Positions 1 through 8,832 of a stretch of 64,000 bases of DNA are shown piece by piece. This stretch comes from Deltaproteobacteria bacterium (GTDB taxonomy: Bacteria; Myxococcota; Myxococcia; Myxococcales; 40CM-4-68-19): assembly GCA_005879535.1 (NCBI GenBank), contig VBKI01000071.1:1-64000 (forward strand), in the 5' to 3' direction. How positions within the stretch are numbered: the stretch's first letter is position 1; every line of letters starts with the position of its first letter. A program made the position numbers and the translations under genes. The notes beneath the pieces were generated by a model. That model had not been told where the DNA came from. It made no database searches and saw only the letters and a list, made by a program, of their open reading frames with translations.

Positions 1-510
1 AAGGAAGGCGACAAGGCGCCTGAGTTCACGGCACCGGCATCGCTCGCCGGCAAGGAGTTCAAGTTCGCGCTCAAGGATGCTCTGAAGAAGGGCCCGGTCG
101 TCGTCTACTTCTATCCAGCGGCCTTCACCGGCGGCTGCAACACCCAGGCGCACGCGTTCTCGGAGAACAACGACAAGTTTGCCGCGGCGGGTGCCAGCAT
201 CATCGGGGTGTCGCTCGACAAGATTGCGACGCTGAACCAGTTCTCGGCTGACCCGCAGTACTGCGCCGGCAAGATTCCGGTAGCCTCCGACGCAGACGGC
301 AAGATCGCGAAGAGCTACGACCTGCAGGTGCGCGAAGCCAAGCCGGGCGCCAAGAACACGCGCGGCGAGGAGATCGGCCATGGCTTCGCCGAACGCACCA
401 CGTTCGTCGTGACGCCGACTGGAAAGGTCGCTGCCACCATCGGCAACATGGCTCCCGCAGACAACGTCGCGAAGGCGCTGGAAGCTGTGCAGCAGCTCAA
501 AGGGCGATAG
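1..510 (+). CDS. Peroxiredoxin (AhpC/TSA family), 5' end outside window
   Basis: The frame is open from base 1 and lacks a start, so the N-terminus lies before the window; 169 residues are visible. It is a thiol peroxidase that reduces peroxides through a peroxidatic cysteine. The active-site segment reads PAAFTGGCNTQA with the cysteine at residue 46 of the fragment (bases 136-138), matching the PxxFTxxC pattern of AhpC/TSA-BCP proteins. A second cysteine (PQYCAGK) could act as resolving cysteine. The visible N-terminus starts near the usual mature start, KEGDKAPEFTAP, so probably only a signal peptide or a few residues are missing. It is convergent with the next gene, 2 bases away. Family assignment is firm; subclass is not. 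Confidence 0.88.
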   Translation, partial: KEGDKAPEFTAPASLAGKEFKFALKDALKKGPVVVYFYPAAFTGGCNTQAHAFSENNDKFAAAGASIIGVSLDKIATLNQFSADPQYCAGKIPVASDADGKIAKSYDLQVREAKPGAKNTRGEEIGHGFAERTTFVVTPTGKVAATIGNMAPADNVAKALEAVQQLKGR

Positions 511-512
511 TT

Positions 513-1292
513 CTACTCGATCTCGAAATCGAAGAACGTCTCGGGATACGGCTCGTCGCGCAGCGTGAAGTGCCACCACTCGGGCGGGTACGGCTTGAAG
601 CCGTGCTTCTCCATCAGTGCCCGCAGCATGAGCCGCTTCGTTTTCTGGTCGACGCTCATTCGGGGATTGTCCACGTTGGCCAGCGCGTCGAAGCAGTCGT
701 ACCCGGTGCCGAAATCGAGCGTGTTATCGCCGAATCGCTGGCCGGCAGGCAGGCCGCAGTCGCGCAGCCTGTCGCCGTCCCTGTAGGTCTCTTGCGGCTG
801 CGGAGGTAGCGCGATCACCGTCAAATCGATGGTGCTGCCGCGGCTGTGGCCGGATCGCTCGAGCAGGTACCCTTCGCGGAAGATGCGATCCTTGGGGACG
901 CGCGGGTAGAACTCGGCTTGCATCTTGTCGTCGGCGAAGTCCTTCGCCCAGGTCACGAAGGTGTCGACCGCGCGCTGCGGGCGATAGCAGTCGTATGCCT
1001 TCAGAGAGAGACCGAACGGCCGCAGATCGTCCTGGACGTTTTTCAGGGCCACCACGGCGCGTCTGGTGAGCAGACACTTCTCCGCTTTGTAACCACGCAC
1101 CGGGTGTCCCAGGAAATTATGGGACCCGAAGTACCTCAGCTCGATGGCGATGGACGGGTCTACTTCCGCGAGGGAGACGAACGTGTCGGGCCGCTGCGCG
1201 ACGGTTCCGCGCTGGACCGCCGGCGAGCCGGCGGCACATGCCGACAGGAGCGCTGCGACAACGGACCACGGAGCGGATCGAGAGCGGTTCAT
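513..1292 (-). CDS. VanX/DdpX-type D-alanyl-D-alanine dipeptidase, lipoprotein-like
   Basis: 259 residues from the ATG at 1292; the frame is open further upstream, but this start gives a clean signal sequence with a lipobox-like LLSAC at Cys19. It is a zinc dipeptidase of the M15D family, cleaving D-Ala-D-Ala. The metal site is intact: SGHSRGSTID gives His149 and Asp156, EWWH gives catalytic Glu238 and His241, and the conserved YRP arginine is Arg104. No vanH, vanA or sensor genes are nearby, so a role in peptidoglycan dipeptide turnover in the periplasm is likelier than glycopeptide resistance. The export prediction is an inference from the N-terminus. Confidence 0.85.
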   Translation of the reverse strand: MNRSRSAPWSVVAALLSACAAGSPAVQRGTVAQRPDTFVSLAEVDPSIAIELRYFGSHNFLGHPVRGYKAEKCLLTRRAVVALKNVQDDLRPFGLSLKAYDCYRPQRAVDTFVTWAKDFADDKMQAEFYPRVPKDRIFREGYLLERSGHSRGSTIDLTVIALPPQPQETYRDGDRLRDCGLPAGQRFGDNTLDFGTGYDCFDALANVDNPRMSVDQKTKRLMLRALMEKHGFKPYPPEWWHFTLRDEPYPETFFDFEIE

Positions 1293-1326
1293 GGGGCGTA
1301 GCCTAGACTGTGCCGCCCCTCGACGG

Positions 1327-2610
1327 CTATACGCCGAGCTCCTGGGCGACGCGGCTGCGGGCTTGGACGTAGGCGTGCCAGTCCGCCTCGACGACGGCGG
1401 CATAACTCTCTGCAAACGACACCGCAGAGCGTGCTGCCTCCAGTGCGTTCCACGGCGCACCCAGCATGGCAGGCGCGTTCACGCGACAGTGGAGGCGCCC
1501 CAATACCTCGCCGCACTGCCTGGCGTATGCGATGAGCTGCTCGTGGCCGCTCCCGTCCTGCGCAACGGCGAACCGCGCGCAACGTAGCTTCTCTTCCTCG
1601 GGTTGGATCTCTCGACCGAGCGCGGGGAGCTTGCCCAGGTGGGTGCCCGCTACACGCGGCCATGGATCGCCTTGCATCCTGCGGATGGCCGCGGTTTGCA
1701 CACGCGCTCGCTGGGCAAGGAACGTGTTCGTGCCCCGGGCGAGCTCGATCGCGCTTGGGGCGGCCTCCTTCAATTCGAGCAACATTCGCTCCTCGTCGTC
1801 ACCCAGCAGCGCTGCGAATCGAAGACGCCCCAGGGACCCGTTTCCCTTGAAGCGGTACGCTACGTCGAGCAGCTTCCATCCTCTTCCCCGTGTGTCTGCC
1901 TTGAGCTGTTTCAGGTGGTCGTAATACTCGTCCAGCGCGAGCTCGACCACCTGAGGCCACGGGCCTGCTGCGTGCGCGAACTTGGGCGGCTCGCCGTCCT
2001 CGCCAAAGCGGCGATGCCCCTTCTCCGGAGCAACCTTCGCCACCAGATCCAGTTCCGTTCGGCGTCCTTTCTCGCGCAGCAGTTGCTGCAGCCAACCCTC
2101 GGCCTTGTCGAGGCTCCAACTAGGGATGGGAAAGCGTCCACCGAGCCGATCGATCGCCTCGGCCCAAGCCTGCGCGAGCTCGCGGGCCGCAGCGTGCCGT
2201 GCCTCGCGATCGATTCCTGGAAGAAGCATGGCACTCGTGCACAGACGCCTGAGGTCGAGATCCAGCGGACCCCATCCGACTTCATCGAAATCGTTGACAT
2301 CGAAGCAGAGCTCGCCGCTCGCGCCGCGGTAGGTGCCGAAATTCTCGAGGTGCACGTCACCGCCGATGAGGCCCTCGGGTGCTGCTGGCGCGGCGCCCGG
2401 AACGCGGCCCTGCAGAAGATCGGCCGCCATCAGGTGGAAGGTTCCGCGCAGGAACGGGAACGATCCCGACGCGAGCGCGTCGAGCTTGCGCCGCAACGCC
2501 TCCACCGTCAGGTCGGTCCCGAGGGCTTCATGAAGGACGCGATGCTCTTCCCCTCGCAGTACCTTGCAGGCCGCGATGATCTCCGCAACAGGGTCGCGCT
2601 CAGCCACCAT
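1327..2610 (-). CDS. DUF2252 family protein
   Basis: 427 residues. The conserved DUF2252 segments are visible: FPFLRGTFHLMAADL (51-65), GDVHLENFG (84-92) and DVNDFDE (104-110), the last two resembling the catalytic and metal-binding loops of aminoglycoside-phosphotransferase-like kinases. The family has no established reaction. The ATG at 2610 lies behind a GGAGG; a GTG at 2613 is the alternative. Its C-terminus lies 34 bases upstream of the VanX-like gene on the same strand, so the two may be co-transcribed. It is divergent from the oxidoreductase at 2697 with an 86-base shared promoter region. Confidence 0.82.
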   Translation of the reverse strand: MVAERDPVAEIIAACKVLRGEEHRVLHEALGTDLTVEALRRKLDALASGSFPFLRGTFHLMAADLLQGRVPGAAPAAPEGLIGGDVHLENFGTYRGASGELCFDVNDFDEVGWGPLDLDLRRLCTSAMLLPGIDREARHAAARELAQAWAEAIDRLGGRFPIPSWSLDKAEGWLQQLLREKGRRTELDLVAKVAPEKGHRRFGEDGEPPKFAHAAGPWPQVVELALDEYYDHLKQLKADTRGRGWKLLDVAYRFKGNGSLGRLRFAALLGDDEERMLLELKEAAPSAIELARGTNTFLAQRARVQTAAIRRMQGDPWPRVAGTHLGKLPALGREIQPEEEKLRCARFAVAQDGSGHEQLIAYARQCGEVLGRLHCRVNAPAMLGAPWNALEAARSAVSFAESYAAVVEADWHAYVQARSRVAQELGV

Positions 2611-2696
2611 CACGCCTCCAATCGGAAGATAGCGAAGCTGTGCCTGCGCAGCCGCTATTGCGCCGGCGCTTGCGGGAGCGTATCCACCGAGGTCCC

Positions 2697-4343
2697 ATGG
2701 ATCGTCGCGAGCAGATGTATCCCCGCCTCACCGATGGCCAGATTTCGCGCATTTCTGGAATCGGCAAACGTCGCAGCATCTCGGTCGGGGAGGTCCTGTT
2801 CGAGCCCGGCGACCGGAATACCAACCTCTTCCTGGTGCTCAACGGAGGCATCGAGATCGTGCGTCAGGTCGCCGGCCGGGAAGAACCAATCACGGTGCTC
2901 GGGCCGGGTCAGTTCACCGGCGAGATCAACATGCTTTCGGCCCGGGTTACGTTGGCCCGTGCCCGCGTGGCCGCCGAGGGGTCCGTCGTCGCCCTGGACC
3001 GGGACGGCATCCGCGCCGTCGTGCAAGGCGATCCCGAGCTGAGTGAGATCCTCCTGCGTGCCTTCGTCCTCCGGCGCACAGCGCTGATCTCCCAGGCTGA
3101 GAACGACCTGGTCCTCCTCGGCTCGAGACACTCCCTGGGCACCTTGCGACTCAAGGAGTTCCTGTCGCGGAACGGCCAACCGTTCACGTACCACGACGTG
3201 GAGACAGAGCCGGGAGTGCAGGCGCTGCTCGATCGTTTGCAGATTGGCGTCAACGAAGTGCCGGTGATCATCTGTGAGGAAGGCCACGTCTTCCGAAACC
3301 CTTCGATCGAGGCACTTTCGGCAGAGCTCGGGCTGACCGCGAACCTCGACGCCAAGACGGTGAGGGACGTCGTCATCGTCGGCGCAGGACCGGCGGGCCT
3401 CGGCGCGGCAGTGTACGCCGCGTCGGAGGGTCTCGATGTGCTGGTGCTGGAGAGCACCGCGCCCGGTGGACAGGCCGGAACGAGCTCGCGGATCGAGAAC
3501 TATCTGGGGTTCCCCACCGGGATTTCCGGGCAGGCGCTCGCCGGCCGCGCGCTCACCCAGGCGGAAAAATTCGGCGCCGAGGTGGCCATCGCGCGCACGG
3601 CGGTCCGCTTCAACTGCAACGACCGTCCCTACCGCGTGCACCTCTCTGACGGCGACGTCGTACAAGCCAGGACGATCGTGATCGCCACCGGCGCCAGGTA
3701 CCGGAGGCTCGACGTGCCCGAGCTCTCGCGTTTCGAGGGCGCCGGCATCTTCTACAGCGCGACGCACCTCGAGGCGCAGTCGTGCAGGGAAGAGGAGATC
3801 GCGATCGTGGGCGGCGGCAATTCGGCAGGGCAAGCCGCCGTCTTCCTCTCTGGCAGTGCGTCGCGGGTGAATGTCGTGGTCCGCGGGCCGGACCTCGCGA
3901 AAAGCATGTCCCGCTACCTGATCCAACGCATCGAAAACAGCCGCAACGTTGATTTGCGCACTCGGACACGGATCGATTCGCTCGAGGGCGGCGACCGGCT
4001 CGAGCGGATCCGATGGCGTCACGTGGAAACGGGAGAACCGGAGACGCGACCGATCCGCAGCCTGTTCGTCATGACCGGGGCCGATCCGAACACCGCATGG
4101 CTCCGGGGATGCGTCGTCCTGGACGAGAAGAACTTCGTCAAGACCGGCGCCGACCTCCGCCCCGAGGAGCTGACCGAAGCGCGCTGGCCTCTTGCGCGGC
4201 GACCGTTTCTCATGGAGACGAGCATCCCCGGGATGTTCGCAGTAGGAGACGTGCGCTCGTCCAGCGTGAAGCGGGTCGCCTCGGCGGTCGGCGAGGGCTC
4301 GATCTGCGTCCAGCTCATCCACAGGGCGCTGCAGGAGCTCTAA
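2697..4343 (+). CDS. Cyclic-nucleotide-binding / thioredoxin-reductase-like FAD oxidoreductase fusion
   Basis: 548 residues in three parts. Residues about 20-125 form a cNMP-binding (Crp-like) domain; about 137-213 a thioredoxin/glutaredoxin-like fold without a CxxC; about 222-548 a two-nucleotide-domain flavoprotein of the thioredoxin reductase type, with the FAD motif VIVGAGPAGLG (226-236) and the NAD(P)H motif GGGNSAG (372-378). The CxxC normally found in thioredoxin reductases is missing: its position reads YSATHLE (353-359). It therefore probably does not reduce thioredoxin directly; the electron acceptor is unknown. The ATG at 2697 begins the cNMP domain sensibly; an ATG at 2640 would add 19 basic residues. 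Confidence 0.85.
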   Translation: MDRREQMYPRLTDGQISRISGIGKRRSISVGEVLFEPGDRNTNLFLVLNGGIEIVRQVAGREEPITVLGPGQFTGEINMLSARVTLARARVAAEGSVVALDRDGIRAVVQGDPELSEILLRAFVLRRTALISQAENDLVLLGSRHSLGTLRLKEFLSRNGQPFTYHDVETEPGVQALLDRLQIGVNEVPVIICEEGHVFRNPSIEALSAELGLTANLDAKTVRDVVIVGAGPAGLGAAVYAASEGLDVLVLESTAPGGQAGTSSRIENYLGFPTGISGQALAGRALTQAEKFGAEVAIARTAVRFNCNDRPYRVHLSDGDVVQARTIVIATGARYRRLDVPELSRFEGAGIFYSATHLEAQSCREEEIAIVGGGNSAGQAAVFLSGSASRVNVVVRGPDLAKSMSRYLIQRIENSRNVDLRTRTRIDSLEGGDRLERIRWRHVETGEPETRPIRSLFVMTGADPNTAWLRGCVVLDEKNFVKTGADLRPEELTEARWPLARRPFLMETSIPGMFAVGDVRSSSVKRVASAVGEGSICVQLIHRALQEL

Positions 4344-4582
4344 AGCTTTATCCCGGTCCGCGATACCATCCCGCACCGTCGTCCGCGACAAGGACGAGGG
4401 GCGGCGAGGCAGGAAAGACGAAATGGGACCTTCCGGTCGGGCCCGGTCTGGATGAGCGCGTCCGGCGAGCGCTCGATGGGCATCCACGTTACAATCCGCT
4501 GAACGCCACCCTCGCTTCGTCCTTTCGCCTCCATTTCGGGCGTTAAGCCTGAATCGCAGCTGGCGCCTCGCCAGGAGGCACA

Positions 4583-4879
4583 ATGAAGCGGATGATTCCG
4601 ATCGTGGATCTGAAGACCGGCGAAGTGTCGGTTCGTTCGAGCGACACCTCGACCCTTGACGTTCCTTTCGATCTCGATCGAGGCAGGGGCGTGGCTTCAC
4701 TCTTGAAGTCGCACGCCCACTACTTCTCCACGACTGGAAAGAGCGCCATCACGGCAACCTTTGCGAGGCCGCTCTCGTTGCGCGTTCGCGGCGAGGAATG
4801 CCTCGTCGCCAATCTTTCTGAAGCGATGACGGAGCGGTGCAGCTTCACCCTATCCGCTGTGGAGCCACGTCAGGACTGA
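4583..4879 (+). CDS. Small protein of unknown function
   Basis: 98 residues behind a strong ribosome binding site (CCAGGAGGCACA, then ATG). I recognise no family. The N-terminal part, MIPIVDLKTGEVSVRSSDTS, and the evenly mixed composition look like a soluble cytoplasmic protein; there is no signal peptide or membrane segment. Its last 35 bases overlap the 3' end of the convergent alpha/beta hydrolase gene. The good ribosome binding site is the main evidence that it is translated. Confidence 0.55.
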   Translation: MKRMIPIVDLKTGEVSVRSSDTSTLDVPFDLDRGRGVASLLKSHAHYFSTTGKSAITATFARPLSLRVRGEECLVANLSEAMTERCSFTLSAVEPRQD

Positions 4880-5762
4880 GATGGGAAGAGGGGGGACGCG
4901 TCCTCAGGTGGGCCGGCGACGCGTCGCGCGAGTCGAGAAAGATCCGGAGCGCGCGGGCGAGCCCCTCTGGCTCCTCCCAGTGGACGAAGTGGCCGCAGTT
5001 CTCGAAGCGGATCAACTCGCAGTTCTCCAGCAAGGCGGCGGTGGCCGTGCCATGGGAGATGGGGAGGATGGTGTCGCGAGCTCCCCAGAAGAGGCGCATG
5101 GGTGGAAGCTCGTCGACTTCCGTGATCCGATCGAAGAGGTTTCGCGTCTGGCCCCGCCAGCCGATGACATCGCGCACCGTCCGCGAGAACGCGCGGGCGG
5201 TCCCTGGCTGGCGCAGGTAAGAAGTCAGCAAGGCGATCTCGGCCGCTGCATCGCTGGTGGTCGCCCGCGCCATGGCGAAACCCGCAATCGGCCCCATCCA
5301 GCGCTGGCCGAAGGCTTCGATCAGGAAGGGCACGGAGGCGATCCTCAGCCATGGATAGACCTCCCGCCCCAGACCGCCAGAGGACAGCAAGCCCAGGCGT
5401 CGAATCCGGGGGCGGCATTTCAACAACAGCCATTGAGCAACCCCGCCGCCGTACGAGTGACCGACGACATCCAGATTCCGGAGATCGAGGCGCTCGATGA
5501 AGCGCGCGACCTGCGTTGCGTTCCAGTCGAGCGTGTAGGGAGCGTCCGGGCGGCCCGACATTCCGTGGCCTGGAAGGTCTAGCATCAGGACTCGGCGGCC
5601 CGGCAGGCGAGGCCAGATCTCCCGCCAAGTGCGGTGTGAGTCGTTGAGGCCATGCAAGAGCAAGACGGGCGGCCCCTCGCCCACCTCGGTCCAGTGAAGC
5701 GTCACCTCGCCCAAATCGACGTGATGGTGCTTCGCTTCGCTCGCTAACGGTGTCGCAATCAC
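4845..5762 (-). CDS. Alpha/beta-fold hydrolase
   Basis: 305 residues. It shows the serine-hydrolase plan: oxyanion-hole HG in VLLLHGLNDS, nucleophile elbow GHSYGG with Ser103, an acid in WGARDTILP and the histidine in GHFVHWE near the C-terminus. A cap region sits at about 130-220. The family covers esterases, lipases and C-C hydrolases; the substrate cannot be read from sequence. Its start overlaps the stop of a small upstream gene by 4 bases (ATGA), so the two are translationally coupled. Its 3' end overlaps the convergent small gene at 4583-4879. Confidence 0.85.
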   Translation of the reverse strand: MIATPLASEAKHHHVDLGEVTLHWTEVGEGPPVLLLHGLNDSHRTWREIWPRLPGRRVLMLDLPGHGMSGRPDAPYTLDWNATQVARFIERLDLRNLDVVGHSYGGGVAQWLLLKCRPRIRRLGLLSSGGLGREVYPWLRIASVPFLIEAFGQRWMGPIAGFAMARATTSDAAAEIALLTSYLRQPGTARAFSRTVRDVIGWRGQTRNLFDRITEVDELPPMRLFWGARDTILPISHGTATAALLENCELIRFENCGHFVHWEEPEGLARALRIFLDSRDASPAHLRTRPPSSHLSPDVAPQRIG

Positions 5763-5947
5763 CTGCGCCGATCTCCTCGACGCCGCTCCCCGACCCGGCG
5801 TAACGGAGAGAGAGTGAGCTCCGGTGACGATTCGGCAGCGCCGGTTACGTCCGGCCGTGGCGGTGCTCCCCCTTCGCCGTCCCAGGTCTCCTGGGCGCGA
5901 TCTGCGTCAATCTTCTCGCGTCGAGCCATTTCGTCCTTCTTCGCCAC
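5759..5947 (-). CDS. Small charged protein upstream of the hydrolase
   Basis: 62 residues from a GTG preceded by a perfect AAGGAGG. The protein is very hydrophilic: a lysine/glutamate-rich N-terminus (VAKKDEMARREKIDADRA) and an arginine-rich C-terminus (RRVGERRRGDRRR), with no hydrophobic stretch. No family is recognised. It ends in an ATGA overlap with the alpha/beta hydrolase gene, so it may be a genuine small protein or a leader that couples translation of the hydrolase. The ribosome binding site argues that it is translated. Confidence 0.5.
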   Translation of the reverse strand: MAKKDEMARREKIDADRAQETWDGEGGAPPRPDVTGAAESSPELTLSPLRRVGERRRGDRRR

Positions 5948-6164
5948 GGTGCTTCCTCCTTATCGGTTTGATGCGCGGCGCGCCGATGCGTCGCGTCATC
6001 CGCCTCGGTGAGCTCGTGGCACAAGCGAGCTCGATTGCGACCAACAGGGGGCCAAACCGTCGAAGCAGCAGCAGCCAGCGGCGAAAGGGAAGCACCGCGT
6101 CCATGCGGCGCGTACAATGTCTTCTGCTCGCACAAGCTGCCGTACGGCAGGCAAAGAGGGAAAC

Positions 6165-6455
6165 ATGCGCGAATTCGGAGTGAGAAGGTATGGAGAAACC
6201 CTGTACTACCACTGCATGGCTGCAAACGCGGCCGACGCCGCCCAGTGGTTCGCGCACGCCCAGCCAGGGCTCGCGGGACACGACTTTCAGGCGCTGGTCA
6301 AGGACGTTGCCAACCCCGTCGTTGATGAGATTGGCCTTGGTGGAAATCCGTCCGTCGTTTGGGTTCGCCACGGAGCGCTGACGGAAGGCGCGAAGAAGGC
6401 GACCGACCTCAAGCGGACCAGCTATCTTTCGGTCATCGCGGAGAGAGCGATCTGA
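6165..6455 (+). CDS. Small protein of unknown function
   Basis: 96 residues from the ATG at 6165, preceded by AGAGGG; an upstream in-frame start at 6117 lacks such a site. The sequence (VRRYGETLYYHCMAANAADA, then a mixed alpha/beta body) has no signal peptide, membrane helix or motif I recognise. It stands first in a run of three short plus-strand genes ending with the zinc-finger protein at 6736, possibly one transcript. Confidence 0.5.
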   Translation: MREFGVRRYGETLYYHCMAANAADAAQWFAHAQPGLAGHDFQALVKDVANPVVDEIGLGGNPSVVWVRHGALTEGAKKATDLKRTSYLSVIAERAI

Positions 6456-6473
6456 CGGGGATCGGGGGTTCAG

Positions 6474-6710
6474 GTGGCGCCGACACAGGTTCAGGAAGCG
6501 GATCTGAAGCGGGAGCTCCTGCAGCTCGATGAGCTGCTCGGGGACACGCGCGTCCGCTTCCGCCACGGCCAGACACAGTTTGCTTCCTCGCAGAAGCTCA
6601 TCGACGTCGACCTGGAGATCCGAAGCGCGCGTGCACGGCCCCTCTCGGCGGAGCTGCAGCTCGATGTCCGCCGGCTCTTGGCGCGTCTACGCGCGCTCGA
6701 TCCACACTGA
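6474..6710 (+). CDS. Small helical protein of unknown function
   Basis: 78 residues from a GTG preceded by a G-rich sequence (ATCGGGGGTTCAG). It is rich in Leu, Arg and Glu, and would form amphipathic helices throughout (LKRELLQLDELLG). No family is recognised. It lies 18 bases after one small gene and 25 bases before the DksA/TraR-type gene, on the same strand. Confidence is limited by its size. Confidence 0.4.
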   Translation: MAPTQVQEADLKRELLQLDELLGDTRVRFRHGQTQFASSQKLIDVDLEIRSARARPLSAELQLDVRRLLARLRALDPH

Positions 6711-6735
6711 GCGCGCGCCGCCCAGGGAGTTCCAG

Positions 6736-7044
6736 ATGCTCGCCAACCAAACCTGGAAGCCGCCATTGCTGCGCAAGGGCAAGGAGGTGGCGGAGCTTCT
6801 CGAGGCAGTGCTCTGGGGCAAGGACGTCGATCTCGCGTGCCTGCCGGCGCCCGCGAGCGCCGGCGAAGACCCAGAGCTACGGCTGCGAAGCTTCCTCGAG
6901 CGGATCGATCGCGCCATCCAGGCATTCGATACCGACCAATACGGCCGCTGCGAGATCTGTGGAGTCGATCTCGAGCGGCGTTCGATGGAACAGCAACCGT
7001 GGCTGGCAAGCTGTCCGGCGCACGCGGGCCGCTGGGCTTCCTGA
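6736..7044 (+). CDS. DksA/TraR-type C4 zinc-finger protein
   Basis: 102 residues from the ATG at 6736 behind AGGGAG. The C-terminal zinc ribbon reads YGRCEICGVDLERRSMEQQP followed by a CPAH, i.e. CxxC...CxxH, so the fourth ligand would be histidine rather than cysteine. The helical part before it (RLRSFLERIDRAIQAFDTDQ) matches the segment that precedes the finger in DksA/TraR proteins, which bind in the RNA polymerase secondary channel. It is shorter than DksA (about 150) and longer than TraR (about 70). A transcriptional stress-response role is likely but unproven. Confidence 0.7.
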   Translation: MLANQTWKPPLLRKGKEVAELLEAVLWGKDVDLACLPAPASAGEDPELRLRSFLERIDRAIQAFDTDQYGRCEICGVDLERRSMEQQPWLASCPAHAGRWAS

Positions 7045-7050
7045 GAACGT

Positions 7051-8832
7051 CTAGGAGCCGCTGATGGGCCGAGACTCGCCGCTGGCGAGCTCGAGCGGAA
7101 AGCGCTCGCGCATCATGCCCAGGACCAGGTCTTCCACCGCGGTCTCCGAGCGAAGGGTGAGCGCTTGCGCGACGAGCGCCTCCATCTCGTCGATCCTGCT
7201 GGCGCTGATGACCGATCTCACGGCCGGGATCAGGCGAGGGGACATGGAGAGGCTGCGCAGTCCAAGCCCGATGAGGACCCAGGTAAAGGCTGGGTCTCCG
7301 GCCATGTCACCGCAGATGGCGATGGGTATGCCCGCCCCGTTCGCGCCGTCGATGGCGCTCTTGAGCAGGCGAAGAACGGCGGGATGGAGCGGATGGTAGA
7401 GATGTGCGACGTCTTCGTTCTCCCGGTCTGCGGCGAATGTGTACTGGATGAGGTCGTTGGTTCCGATGCTGAAGAAGCTCGAGCTCTTCGCCAGGTGATC
7501 GGTGCTCAATGCCGCACTCGGGGTCTCGATCATGACTCCGATCGGGAGGTTGCGATCGAAGGCCACACCCTCGCGCGCGAGCTCCTCGGCGGTCTCGGCG
7601 CAGAGCCGCTGCGCCTCGTCGAGCTCCGAGATCCCGGACACCAGCGGGAACATGATTCGCAACGGGCCCACAGCCGAGGCGCGGTAGAGTGCCCGGAGCT
7701 GCGTCCGGAAAATGTCCGGGCGCAGGAAGGAGAAGCGGATGGCGCGCACGCCGAGGCTCGGATTCGCGCCTCGCGGCATCGCCGCCGCCAGGGGCAGCTT
7801 CTCTCCTCCGATGTCGAGCGTCCGGAAGGTCGCTGGCCGGCCGCCGAGAGCGGCGAGCACTGCCACCGCGTCCTGGAACTGCTCCTCCTCGCTCGGAAGC
7901 TCGGGGCGGTCGAGATACAAGAATTCCGTTCGGAACAGGCCCACCGCCTCCGCACCGAACTCGAGGGCGGCCGATACTTCCGAAGGCGCCTCGATGTTGG
8001 CGGAGAGCTCGATCCGCACGCCGTCGCGGGTGACGACCGGACCCATTCCCCGGGATTTCAGCGCTTGCAGCCGTGACCGTTCCCGGTCCCGGCGCTCCTC
8101 GTACAGCTTGATCGTTTCGGCGTCCGGGTTGACGATCACCTCGCCGAGCGATCCGTCCACGACCAGCCTGTCACCGGGATGGACCGCTGAGCGCAGACCG
8201 CGCACGCCGACGACGAAGGGTATCTCGAACGCCCTCAGGATGATGCTAGCGTGCGATGTCTTGCCACCGCGCTCGGCCGCGAAACCGACCATGCCGGACC
8301 GGGGCAGGTGCAAGGCATCGATCGGAGACAGTATGGAACCGACTCCGATCGTGCCGGGAGCGAACGAGGTGTCTGTCGACACTTCCGGTAAACCGAGCAG
8401 CGTGCGCAGCAGACGGTCGCCGATGGCCTCGATGTCCGCACGCCGCTCGCGCAAATACGGATCCTCCATCCGGCCGAACTTCGCGGCGATCGCGTCGATC
8501 ACCCGGCGCACGGCGCCCTCGGCGGCGATCTCGTCGCTCTCGATCAGGCGCCGCGTTCCGCCCACGATCTCGTCGTCCCTGAGCATCATCCGATGAGCTT
8601 CTAGGAGAAGGTGTCCTTCGTGTAGATGTTCCGATTCCAGCCGCGCCGAGAGCACCGCGAGCCGCTCGTCAGTCGAAGTCACCGCGCTGATAAGCCGGGC
8701 GACTTCCACGGGCACGAGATCTCGCGAGATCTGGCGTTCGACGACGATTACGGGCGGAACCAGCAGGTGTGCCGGACCGATGGCAATGCCGTCTGAGGCA
8801 GCCGTGCCGCTAAGTACCCTGCTCGCGGTCAT
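7051..8832 (-). CDS. ptsI: Phosphoenolpyruvate-protein phosphotransferase (Enzyme I)
   Basis: 593 residues, the normal length for Enzyme I. It transfers phosphate from phosphoenolpyruvate to HPr, the first step of the PTS. Visible in order: N-terminal helical HPr-interaction region, phospho-histidine site GGKTSHASIILR (His194), the EAVGLFRTEFLY segment of the PEP-binding barrel, PSLGVRAIR, and ICGDMAGDP with the catalytic cysteine near residue 510. No HPr or Enzyme II gene is nearby, which fits bacteria that use a partial PTS for regulation. It is convergent with the zinc-finger gene, 6 bases apart. No strong ribosome binding site is seen. Confidence 0.93.
   Translation of the reverse strand: MTASRVLSGTAASDGIAIGPAHLLVPPVIVVERQISRDLVPVEVARLISAVTSTDERLAVLSARLESEHLHEGHLLLEAHRMMLRDDEIVGGTRRLIESDEIAAEGAVRRVIDAIAAKFGRMEDPYLRERRADIEAIGDRLLRTLLGLPEVSTDTSFAPGTIGVGSILSPIDALHLPRSGMVGFAAERGGKTSHASIILRAFEIPFVVGVRGLRSAVHPGDRLVVDGSLGEVIVNPDAETIKLYEERRDRERSRLQALKSRGMGPVVTRDGVRIELSANIEAPSEVSAALEFGAEAVGLFRTEFLYLDRPELPSEEEQFQDAVAVLAALGGRPATFRTLDIGGEKLPLAAAMPRGANPSLGVRAIRFSFLRPDIFRTQLRALYRASAVGPLRIMFPLVSGISELDEAQRLCAETAEELAREGVAFDRNLPIGVMIETPSAALSTDHLAKSSSFFSIGTNDLIQYTFAADRENEDVAHLYHPLHPAVLRLLKSAIDGANGAGIPIAICGDMAGDPAFTWVLIGLGLRSLSMSPRLIPAVRSVISASRIDEMEALVAQALTLRSETAVEDLVLGMMRERFPLELASGESRPISGS

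Noticed and set aside
2655-4700. 681-codon minus-strand open frame opposite the FAD oxidoreductase fusion gene
   Set aside because: It is antisense to a gene with clear FAD and NAD(P)H motifs; its translation is histidine/arginine/aspartate-rich without domains, as expected for a shadow frame in GC-rich DNA.
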